Shown in pieces: positions 27,751 through 35,200 of a DNA stretch of 64,000 nt (positions are counted from its first letter, which is position 1; every line of letters begins with the position of its first letter). The stretch comes from Neobacillus sp. OS1-2. GTDB taxonomy: Bacteria > Bacillota > Bacilli > Bacillales > Cytobacillaceae. The translations under genes were made by a program, and so were the position numbers. Below the pieces are notes generated by a model, which worked only from the letters and a program-made list of their open reading frames with translations, made no database searches and was not told the DNA's origin. The stretch spans positions 2,880,001-2,944,000 of the forward strand of contig NZ_CP133265.1 of assembly GCF_030915505.1 (NCBI RefSeq). The letters run 5' to 3'.

Positions 27751-27981
27751 TATTTTAAAACATAAGCAGAATGCCAGAAAAGAATTCCTACATTGCGTTA
27801 TCTTATCTATTACAAGTTACTATAATGTGAAGCACAAATACCAATGTTACAGGACTTTTTGCGTTTTGTCAATGGTTCACCACAACTTTTATAATCTCAC
27901 TGGAATGAATCTCAGGAAAAAGGAAAAACAGAATCCCTAATAGAAGTAGTATGTATAAATGATGGAAGGGGGAGTTGCTGG

Positions 27982-29490
27982 ATGGAAGGGTTTGATTATA
28001 AACGTTATGACGGTATGGGACTTGCGGAATTAATTAAAAAGAAAGAACTACAACCAAAGGAGATCCTGACAGAAGCAATTCATACAATTGAGCAGCAAAA
28101 CCCGAAGTTGAATGCGGTCATTAATAAATTTTATCAAAAGGTAGAAAAAGAAGCGGAGACTATCGACTTAAATGGGACGTTTGCAGGTGTACCCATGCTC
28201 TTAAAGGACATTGCTCAAGAGATAGAAGGAGAAAAAATCACTTCTGGCTCGAAGGCATTTCAGGGCTACATAGCAAAGGCTGATTCTGAATATGTGAAAC
28301 AGGTGCGGCTGACAGGAGCGTTGTTTGTAGCCCAAACCAATGTTCCTGAGTTTGCCTTGATGGGAATTACCGAACCTGCTTTCTATGGCCCAACCAGAAA
28401 TCCCTGGAATCTAAATCATACTCCCGGTGGTTCAAGCGGTGGCTCGGCCGCGGCTGTTGCCAGCGGCATGGTGCCAATTGCCGGAGCAAATGATGGTGGT
28501 GGTTCGATACGTATACCCGGTGCCTATTGCGGACTCTTTGGATTGAAGCCAACAAGAGGCCGAACACCAGTTGGACCGAATTATGGCAGGCTATGGCAAG
28601 GAGCCTCTGTTGATCATATCTTATCTCGCTCGGTACGAGACAGTGCAGCCATGCTGGATGAAATAAGTGTATTTGAAAAAGCTGCTGCCTTCCATATACC
28701 GCCTTTTCATGGCTCATATCTTCAACAAAGCCAAACACCATCGGGAAAAAAATATAAGATTGCCTTTTCTGTTCAATCGCCGCTTGGAACAGAAGTCCAT
28801 CATGAGTGTAAGCAAGCAGTGATGAAAACCGCAAAGCTCCTGGAATCGTTGGGCCATCACGTAGTGGAAGTAGAGGCACCTGTAAATGGCAGGAACATTC
28901 TTAAAAGCTATTTGACAATGTATTTTGGGGAAGTGGCTGCCGCGATAACCGAACTTGAAACAGTTCTTGGAAGAAAAGCTATCATGAGTGATGTCGAAGC
29001 AACAACGTGGATTTTAGGTTTAGTTGGAAAGGCAACATCTGCGGAAGCCTTTGTGTTAAGTGTAAGGGAATGGGATAAAGCGGCCATTGCGATGGAGCAA
29101 TTTCATGAAACTTATGATTTTTATCTGACACCAACAACAGCGTTTCCCCCAGCGACAATTGGCGAGCTTGAGCCAAGTAAATCTGAAAAACTGGCCATGC
29201 AGGTGACAGGAAAGCTGGGCCTTGGTGGCCTTTTGAAAAAGGTAGGAACTGTTGAACAAGTGGCAGAGAATAATTTAAAAAGAACACCTTTTACCCAACT
29301 AGCCAATTTAACGGGGCAGCCCGCCATGACTATTCCTATTCATCTAACTGCGAATGGACTCCCGGTAGGGGTTCAATTCATGGCTGCAAGAGGGAGAGAG
29401 GATCTGTTATTTACACTAGCAGGCATGCTTGAGCAAACTAAATCTTGGATTCCGGTGCAAAACAATCCGTTTTATTATGAAAAACAGTAG
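27982..29490 (+). CDS. amidase (amidase-signature family)
   Basis: 502 residues. Hydrolyses an amide bond with a Ser-cisSer-Lys triad: Lys75 (LLKDIAQ), cis-Ser151 ([11 protein letters not shown]) and the nucleophile Ser175 ([10 protein letters not shown]), with the 24-residue Ser-Ser spacing standard for the family. No signal peptide. It is longer in the C-terminal half than GatA and lacks neighbouring gatC/gatB, so it is a catabolic or detoxifying amidase of unknown substrate, resembling 6-aminohexanoate-cyclic-dimer-hydrolase-type enzymes. AAGGGGGAG precedes the ATG. Confidence 0.9.
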   Translation: MEGFDYKRYDGMGLAELIKKKELQPKEILTEAIHTIEQQNPKLNAVINKFYQKVEKEAETIDLNGTFAGVPMLLKDIAQEIEGEKITSGSKAFQGYIAKADSEYVKQVRLTGALFVAQTNVPEFALMGITEPAFYGPTRNPWNLNHTPGGSSGGSAAAVASGMVPIAGANDGGGSIRIPGAYCGLFGLKPTRGRTPVGPNYGRLWQGASVDHILSRSVRDSAAMLDEISVFEKAAAFHIPPFHGSYLQQSQTPSGKKYKIAFSVQSPLGTEVHHECKQAVMKTAKLLESLGHHVVEVEAPVNGRNILKSYLTMYFGEVAAAITELETVLGRKAIMSDVEATTWILGLVGKATSAEAFVLSVREWDKAAIAMEQFHETYDFYLTPTTAFPPATIGELEPSKSEKLAMQVTGKLGLGGLLKKVGTVEQVAENNLKRTPFTQLANLTGQPAMTIPIHLTANGLPVGVQFMAARGREDLLFTLAGMLEQTKSWIPVQNNPFYYEKQ

Positions 29491-29520
29491 GGGACTTCCA
29501 ATAATAGGGAGTTCCTTTTT
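29491..29520 (+). terminator. intrinsic terminator after amidase
   Basis: GGGACTTCC (29491-29499) and GGGAGTTCC (29507-29515) form a 9-bp stem with two wobble pairs, followed by T5. Confidence 0.75.
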
Positions 29521-29672
29521 GTAGATTAATAGCGAAATGTGTCGAAATTCGTAGTTTTTTTGTTTTTATTGTCATTTTTAGCGTGAAAGATGGTAAGATA
29601 GTAGGAGAGAATACAATTATTAAAACTTTTCAGACAACTTAAATGCATAACTGAGTCAAGGGAGCTATTTAC

Positions 29673-30907
29673 ATGAAGGAAGGTACCATTAGTCCTCAAT
29701 TAATATATGAAGAGAAAAAGGCGATTAAGTTATTTTTATGGTTGTTTAATGTCATTTTTTTTGTATGGGATGTTTTCTATTACTATCTTATGCCGTATAT
29801 CCTTAGGGGGAAACGGATTTTCACAGGGATGGGTTAGGAATATGGTATTACATCCTCTTTCTTTTTGTTTTATCAGTCGCAATTTTTTTTCTTAAAAAGA
29901 AAAATGTTTACATAGTAAAGTATATATATATTAATAGCTATCTTTTTATCGATTTAATTGATAATTTGTTAAGGTATTGGGGGACAAACAAGCATTTTGA
30001 CACCGGGAATATAGTAGAAGTTTTATTTATACTTTTTTCTCCTGTTTTTGTGAATAAAAAATACTATTGGATTGTATCGGTAGGGATAATATCCAAGGAT
30101 CTATTTTTTGGATTAATTCTGCAAGACACCTGGACGTTAGTTCCAGCTGTAACCTATTTAATTTTTACTTTAATTGCGTATATAATTTTAACTCGCTTTA
30201 ACTCTTATATTAAATCAATTATGAATGTCAATGAAGAACTTCGTAAAAAAGAGAAGTTTGCATTAATTGGTCAAATGGCTGCGGCCATTGGGCATGAAAT
30301 TCGTAATCCCCTTTCTTCATTAAAGGGTTTTACACAGCTGCAGCAGGAAAGAAATCCGGATGGGAATCAGTTTTATCCAATCATGATTGAAGAAATTGAT
30401 CGGATCAATTCCATTGTTGATGATCTAATGTATCTTGGGAAACCAAAAGGAATAAAATTTGAAAGTGCCCATATTGAAGAAATAATAACCTATACACATT
30501 CAATTACAAAGCATCAGGCTGAAAGACAAGGAATCGCGTTTGAGACGACAATGGCAGATTCAATCCCTCCACTTGAATGTGATGAGAAGCGACTTAAACA
30601 GGTCTTTCTAAATTTAATCAAGAATGCCATTGAATCTATGCCTGAAGGAGGAAAGATACAGGTTCTTGTAAAATGTGTTGAGGACCGTAAAATATATATT
30701 TCCATTCAGGATGAAGGCTATGGGATTGCTGAAGAAAGCCTTCCAAATTTAGGTGAACCATTTTTTACAACAAAAAAAGATGGAACCGGTCTTGGGTTAT
30801 TGGTTACCAACCAAATTATCAAGGATCATAATGGAGAGTTGAAAATAGAAAGTGAGATTGGAATAGGAACAAAGGTTAAGGTAATGTTACCAATATATCA
30901 GGGATAA
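29673..30907 (+). pseudogene. membrane histidine kinase, frameshifted in its sensor domain
   Basis: ATG at 29673 with AAGGGAG 8 bases upstream. The first frame (helix 1 and FYYYLMPYILRG) ends at TAG after 53 residues. Homology to the neighbouring HD-GYP sensor continues in the -1 frame (LGIWYYILFLF...TGNIVEV) to 30907. One missing G in the G5 run at 29806-29810 restores a 411-residue protein. The sensor has about six membrane helices; the kinase part has the H-box AAAIGHEIRNPLSSLKGF, N-box NLIKNAIESMPEGG, and the G-boxes DEGYGI and GTGLGL, as in Spo0-phosphorelay-type kinases (KinB-like arrangement). No response regulator is adjacent. Confidence 0.85.
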
Positions 30908-31092
30908 AGTATAAATGAATAGTTCTCCAATTAAATAAAATACATCAAAATAAATTGTATCAACAACTTTTCCCTTGATATATAATGTAGTGGAATACGG
31001 GATTTTAAAAGAATTTGTTGACGGTGATGAAAAGAATATTAAATTTAGTGAAATTTGTCAGAAGTGTATGTAAGACGCACTTGGAGGTTTAT

Positions 31093-32256
31093 ATGTTACC
31101 ACATGAAGAGCAACGAACTATCAAATGGTTTCTTTCAATTTTTTATATTATTTTAGTAGGCTATGATTTCTTCTATTATTATTTTTTACCAGTACATGTT
31201 AAGCATGAGGAAGGTGGATTACCTAGTAATCTTTGGTATATCAACTATATTGTTTTAGCTATTATGATTCCAGTTGTCTTCTATATAAATAAGAGGAAAA
31301 AGCAATTTATTATTAAATACGTTTTTTTTATTAGCTATTTATTAACTGCTTTTACTATTGATATTATATCTTTTTATGGAAGTCAAACAACCTATACCAG
31401 TGGGAATGTGGTAGAAGTATTTTTGATTTTTACATTACCCATTTTCCTAAATTCAAGATACTTTTGGTTAGTGAGTTTGGGAATAATTACAAAATATTCT
31501 TTAACTGCAATTATTTTAAATAACTCCTATCTTATACTTCCGATTATATTATTTACTGTTTTATCTTGTATGTCATTCTTTTTACTAGTTCGTTTTCAAG
31601 GTTATGTCCGATCGATTAAGATTTCTTATGATAATCAGTTGGAGGGAATTGTAAAGGGAGTAATTGCTACCTTGGAACTTAAGGATCCGTACACAAGGGG
31701 ACACAGTGAAAGGGTTGCCAACTACGCGGTGTTATTAGCAAAAGAAATTGATAAGTTTTCTAAAGAAGAACAAAAGTCTTTTTTTTATTCCTGTCTGTTA
31801 CATGATATCGGGAAAGTTCATATTCCTGATCACATATTAATGAAACCTGGAAAGCTTACAAATGAGGAATTTGAAATAATTAAATCACATCCTGGTGTAG
31901 GCGCCGAAGCTGTTAAAAATGTTGAAGGAATCAAGGATTGTATTTGTGTCATTCGTTCCCATCATGAGCGTTGGGACGGGAAGGGATATCCTGATCAATT
32001 AAAAGGAGAAGAAATCCCTTTGCTTGCAAGAGTTACCTCCATTGCAGATGCTTTTGATGCTATGACATCATCACGTTCGTATAGATCTGCATTGCCAGTT
32101 GAAGAAGCTTATCAACGTATAATTGAAGGTAAGGGTTCCCAATTTGATCCAATCTTAGTGGATGAATTTATAAAAGTATTCCCAGCTTGGATTGAATTTC
32201 ATAAAAATTATCCATGGACAAAACAATGGGAATTTCCAAAGGAGGTGGAATTATGA
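31093..32256 (+). CDS. membrane HD-GYP protein (probable c-di-GMP phosphodiesterase)
   Basis: 387 residues. Six membrane helices (about 10-175) form a sensor homologous to that of the preceding kinase: both have a TGNIVEV/SGNVVEV motif and the same helix spacing. The cytoplasmic HD-GYP domain (about 185-360) keeps HSERVANYA, the LLHDIGK metal site and HHERWDGKGYPDQLKG, so it should hydrolyse cyclic di-GMP or a related dinucleotide. The ATG at 31093 follows TTGGAGG by five bases; upstream in-frame starts at 31015 and after are rejected. The stop overlaps the start of the tiny peptide gene (ATGA). Confidence 0.9.
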   Translation: MLPHEEQRTIKWFLSIFYIILVGYDFFYYYFLPVHVKHEEGGLPSNLWYINYIVLAIMIPVVFYINKRKKQFIIKYVFFISYLLTAFTIDIISFYGSQTTYTSGNVVEVFLIFTLPIFLNSRYFWLVSLGIITKYSLTAIILNNSYLILPIILFTVLSCMSFFLLVRFQGYVRSIKISYDNQLEGIVKGVIATLELKDPYTRGHSERVANYAVLLAKEIDKFSKEEQKSFFYSCLLHDIGKVHIPDHILMKPGKLTNEEFEIIKSHPGVGAEAVKNVEGIKDCICVIRSHHERWDGKGYPDQLKGEEIPLLARVTSIADAFDAMTSSRSYRSALPVEEAYQRIIEGKGSQFDPILVDEFIKVFPAWIEFHKNYPWTKQWEFPKEVEL

Positions 32257-32321
32257 AAATTCGCAAGTTAAAGAAAGTAAAAGCAACCTGCTGGTGGTGT
32301 CCTTTTGTAGGGATAATATAA
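32253..32321 (+). CDS. 22-residue peptide with CWWC motif, candidate precursor peptide
   Basis: A very short gene with an unusually good ribosome binding site (AAAGGAGGTGG, 5 bases from ATG). Its start overlaps the HD-GYP stop as ATGA, so it is translationally coupled. The product is a lysine/arginine-rich N-terminal half (MKIRKLKKVKAT) followed by CWWCPFVGII, giving two Cys separated by two Trp and a hydrophobic tail. There is no signal peptide. A hairpin follows, then a PqqD-domain M50 protease gene. I do not recognise the peptide; a precursor of a processed signalling or modified peptide is an inference from context. Could also be a leader peptide. Confidence 0.6.
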   Translation: MKIRKLKKVKATCWWCPFVGII

Positions 32322-32330
32322 AAGAGAGAG

Positions 32331-32363
32331 GGATGCTAGCAAAAAAGCTAAGCATCCTTCTTT
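32331..32363 (+). terminator. hairpin between peptide gene and protease gene
   Basis: GGATGCTAGC (32331-32340), loop A6, then GCTAAGCATCC (32347-32357): ten pairs with one bulged A, followed by TTCTTTAT. It is a likely partial terminator giving more peptide than protease mRNA. Confidence 0.7.
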
Positions 32364-32397
32364 ATAATGAAAAAACTATAAGTTAAAGGGTGTTATA

Positions 32398-33573
32398 ATG
32401 ACCATTACACTCGATTCAAATCTATTATTAACCCCACTTAATATTCGTAAAGATAAAAAAAATTATATTATTGAAGATATAGATTCTGGTGAATTCTATG
32501 AAATGCCAGAAGTTTGTATTGAAGCGATAAATTTAATAGGTGTTGGTAAGCATTTAGGTGATATTGAGAAAAAGCTTAAAGATAAATATCCGAATGACGA
32601 CGTTGATCTTCTCGATTTTGCTGAACATTTATTGGAATTGCAATTGATAGAGGAAATTGATGGTGTAAAAGTTGAACGACAGGTTCAGCAAAAGGAACGC
32701 TTGGGGTTTTCGTCCATTTCTCCAAAGGTCGGAAAATTCTTCTTTAATAAGATTTCGTATCTTTTGTATCTATCCCTGTTTGTAGTAAATATTATTCTTG
32801 TCATTGTCAAGCCTTCCTTATTTCCTCATTATAAAGATATTTTCGTTTTTGATATTATGGTATTAAATGTGGTTGTATGGATGACGATTTCCTTTATTTT
32901 GGTGCTTATCCACGAGTTTGGGCATATTTTGGCCATGAGAGCTCACAATCTTCCAACCAAATTGGGGATTGGTCATCGGTTATTTTTTGTTGTCTTTGAA
33001 ACGGATATGTCATCGATTTGGAGATTACCCTCTAAGGATAGGAATGTGTTATTTTTAGCAGGTCTTTGCTTTGATACTGTCATTCTTTTTATTGCCCTAA
33101 TTTGTCAATTAATTTTTCCAAATGGGATTTCACTCAGTTTAACGACACTTGCTGTATTTGATATATTTACGAGAATTGTATTTCAATGCTGCATTTATAT
33201 GAAAACGGATCTATATTTTGTCTTTGAAAATGTATCCGGGTGTTACAATTTGATAGAAAATGCGAATCAGACCATTCGCAAATGGTTTCCATTTCTTAAA
33301 TTTAGCGCCAATGATGAGGTTGAATTTGAAAGCGAAAGAAGGACGATTTTCTTTTACTCCATTTTCTGTGTTGTTGGGGTAGGATTAACGATTTTCCTAT
33401 ATGCAAAGTATTATATTCCTGAAATAATTCATGCGGCAAAAATACTACTTCCGGGATATTTACAATCACCAACAAGCCTTGTCTTCTGGGATGCAGTGGT
33501 TTTTACACTCCAAGTCGGCTTCTTCTTACTATTGCTTTTGAATTCATGGCGAAAAAAATACCTAAAAAGGTAA
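32398..33573 (+). CDS. PqqD-like domain / M50 membrane metalloprotease fusion
   Basis: 391 residues. Residues 1-95 look like a PqqD-type domain (IIEDIDSGEFYEMPE, a helix with EKKLKDKYP, then FAEHLLELQLIEE), the fold used as a RiPP recognition element to bind precursor peptides. The rest is a polytopic membrane protein (about seven helices) with the zinc motif HEFGH at 172-176 in a helix and a probable third ligand Asp in YMKTDLYF. This is the layout of M50 site-2-type proteases in peptide-processing loci. AAAGGGTG precedes the ATG. Its most plausible substrate is the 22-residue peptide encoded 76 bp upstream. Residue-level activity is inferred. Confidence 0.8.
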   Translation: MTITLDSNLLLTPLNIRKDKKNYIIEDIDSGEFYEMPEVCIEAINLIGVGKHLGDIEKKLKDKYPNDDVDLLDFAEHLLELQLIEEIDGVKVERQVQQKERLGFSSISPKVGKFFFNKISYLLYLSLFVVNIILVIVKPSLFPHYKDIFVFDIMVLNVVVWMTISFILVLIHEFGHILAMRAHNLPTKLGIGHRLFFVVFETDMSSIWRLPSKDRNVLFLAGLCFDTVILFIALICQLIFPNGISLSLTTLAVFDIFTRIVFQCCIYMKTDLYFVFENVSGCYNLIENANQTIRKWFPFLKFSANDEVEFESERRTIFFYSIFCVVGVGLTIFLYAKYYIPEIIHAAKILLPGYLQSPTSLVFWDAVVFTLQVGFFLLLLLNSWRKKYLKR

Positions 33574-33575
33574 AA

Positions 33576-33967
33576 GGGCGCTTGCGCTTTTCTAAAGAGA
33601 TAAGAAGGTATAATATCGACTTTGAGAATGGTCTAGCGCAAGCGCCCTAGCGGCTAGTGTCCTTCGCTCTCCGCCCTACGATAAGTCAACATCGATTCGC
33701 CTCCGGCTCATCGTGTTTCCTTTATCTCAGTTGGAGCGCTCCAGGCCATACGCCGCTGAACAGGGCGCTTGCGCTTTTCTAAAGAGATAAGAAGGTATAA
33801 TATCGACTTTGAGAATGGTCTAGCGCAAGCGCCCTAGTGGCTAGTGTCCTTCGCTCTCCGCCCTACGATAAGTCAACATCGATTCGCCTCCGGCTCATCG
33901 TGTTTCCTTTATCTCAGTTGGAGCGCTCCAGGCTATACGCCGCTGAACAGGGCGCTTGCGCTTCTCT
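33576..33967 (+). repeat. tandem 187-bp repeats (copies B1 and B2 plus partial third)
   Basis: GGGCGCTTGCGC recurs at 33576, 33763 and 33950: an exact period of 187 bp. Copies 33576-33762 and 33763-33949 differ at only two positions that I can see (CTAGCGG/CTAGTGG and GGCCATA/GGCTATA). Each unit begins GGGCGCTTGCGC and has the inverse GCGCAAGCGCCC about 50 bp in. The remaining ~130 bp matches the dispersed repeats at 6128 and 39267. No ORF is credible here. This fills most of the 33574-34117 gap; the remainder is the leader of the reductase operon. Confidence 0.92.
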
Positions 33968-33969
33968 AA

Positions 33970-33998
33970 TTGTGTCAAACATTTGTCTAAAATAATAT
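33970..33998 (+). promoter_or_regulatory. possible sigma-A promoter of the molybdenum reductase operon
   Basis: TTGTGT (33970-33975), 17-bp spacer, TAATAT (33993-33998). Weak matches. A CCCC/GGGG-rich dyad (34016-34037, including GGGGGAGTTCCCC) lies downstream and could bind the NarL/NreC-type regulator or fold in the leader. An alternative -10 is TATATA at 34038-34043. Confidence 0.35.
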
Positions 33999-34044
33999 TT
34001 CTAAGGGTTTTTTTCCCCGATGATGGGGGAGTTCCCCTATATAG

Positions 34045-34101
34045 ATAACACTTCTGTTTTTCTTACAATAAAGGTAAGAAAACGGATGTGTTATTTTTTT
34101 T
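34045..34101 (+). terminator. terminator-like hairpin in the leader of the reductase operon (candidate attenuator)
   Basis: Arms 34045-34066 and 34074-34094 give about 20 base pairs (ATAACAC/GTGTTAT, GTTTT/AAAAC, CTTAC/GTAAG) with one mismatch and one bulge, a 7-nt loop and an unbroken run of T to 34101. The AGGGAGGA ribosome binding site begins directly after the T run, leaving no room for a promoter downstream. Confidence 0.75.
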
Positions 34102-34117
34102 AGGGAGGATCAAGAAA

Positions 34118-35200
34118 ATGGAGTCAACTATTTCTACGACCAAAAAACCGAGAAGCTCTGTTAATGATGCGTTTGCATCCCATTTTGCGAAATCAATGTT
34201 TCTAGCTGTTGTCGGACTACTAATCTTAACTTTTATCGGAACCAGAATGTTTACCCATGTCGACTTGAATTTATATGGATATATGGTTGGGACCATCGTT
34301 TTTATTGGCGGGTTCTTTTACCGCTTTATTGCCTGGGGCGAAAGGCCGCCAACCAAACTTTTTATAAAAAAAGGGTTAAAGCTGCTTTTTAGAAAAAGCA
34401 CGCCAAAAACAGCAGTCAATCATTTAGCAATTTACGATTTCATCCGCAATCGCGGAATTTACCGTTGGGTACAGCATATCCTAATCGGCTGGGGCTGTGT
34501 GCTTGCATGTTTAGTTACTTTCCCGCTCGTGTTCAGCTGGATGTACTTTACAATGGAGGATAATGGCTACTATACCATCGTGTTATTTGGAATGAATGTT
34601 ATGCATGTAAAAGCAGAAGGAATCATTGCTTGGTTATCCTATAATGCTTTAAATATTGCCGCAATCATGGTTACGGCAGGCGTGGCAATGGCACTTTACC
34701 GCCGTTTGAAAAACATGCAGGCCAGAGCAGAACAAAAATTCATGTATGACTTCTTACCACTTTACCTGTTACTATTCATTTCGATTACTGGTCTTTTACT
34801 CACTTTCCAGAACATCGTGTTACATGGCTGGATGCAGCCGCAAATGTCACTTATCCACCAATTTTCCGTCATTGTGACGTTGATTTATTTACCATTCGGA
34901 AAGCTTGCGCACATTCCTTTCCGTCCAATGAGTGTTTTTGCAAGAAATTATCGTGAACATTATGGAGAACAACATATGAAAGAATGTAAAGTATGCGGCA
35001 ACCATTTCGTGTCTGTTGAACAATCAAATGATGTCATTCAAGTATTAGGTGTCAATGAGATCGATTTTAATATGCAAGATGGTTTTAACCTTGCTGAATT
35101 ATGCCTGCCATGCCGCAGAAAGTACCGGATTTCCAGATTCTCAGGATTCGCAACGCATCAAGTGAAAGTCAAGGAGGCAAACCAGAATGCAAAGGGATAA
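34118..35200 (+). CDS. cytochrome-b-like membrane subunit of molybdenum reductase
   Basis: 360 residues. About seven membrane helices (roughly 35-75, 120-150, 175-200, 215-240, 250-275) contain several His suited to haem ligation (VQHILIGWG, MNVMHVKAEG, IHQFSVIVTLIYLPFGKLAH), recalling NarI/NrfD-type quinol-oxidising subunits. The hydrophilic C-terminus has two CxxC pairs (CKVCGNH and CLPCRRK) that could bind a metal or Fe-S centre. Likely role: oxidise menaquinol and feed the catalytic subunit. The ATG at 34118 follows AGGGAGGA; it overlaps the next gene by 14 bp. Confidence 0.75.
   Translation: MESTISTTKKPRSSVNDAFASHFAKSMFLAVVGLLILTFIGTRMFTHVDLNLYGYMVGTIVFIGGFFYRFIAWGERPPTKLFIKKGLKLLFRKSTPKTAVNHLAIYDFIRNRGIYRWVQHILIGWGCVLACLVTFPLVFSWMYFTMEDNGYYTIVLFGMNVMHVKAEGIIAWLSYNALNIAAIMVTAGVAMALYRRLKNMQARAEQKFMYDFLPLYLLLFISITGLLLTFQNIVLHGWMQPQMSLIHQFSVIVTLIYLPFGKLAHIPFRPMSVFARNYREHYGEQHMKECKVCGNHFVSVEQSNDVIQVLGVNEIDFNMQDGFNLAELCLPCRRKYRISRFSGFATHQVKVKEANQNAKG

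Noticed and set aside
28367..28879. 170-codon minus-strand reading frame within the amidase
   Set aside because: Antisense shadow of a well-conserved amidase, with low-complexity composition and no family match.
31015..31092. N-terminal extension or separate short peptide before the HD-GYP gene
   Set aside because: The extension lacks a good ribosome binding site, whereas the ATG at 31093 has TTGGAGG five bases upstream and aligns with the kinase N-terminus.
33576..33967. CRISPR-like or satellite array
   Set aside because: The units are 187 bp, adjacent without spacers, and match single dispersed copies elsewhere; no cas gene is present.
33968..34117. FNR box upstream of the reductase operon
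   Set aside because: No TTGAT-N4-ATCAA-like or TGTGA-N6-TCACA-like sequence was found there, unlike the four FNR promoters further along.
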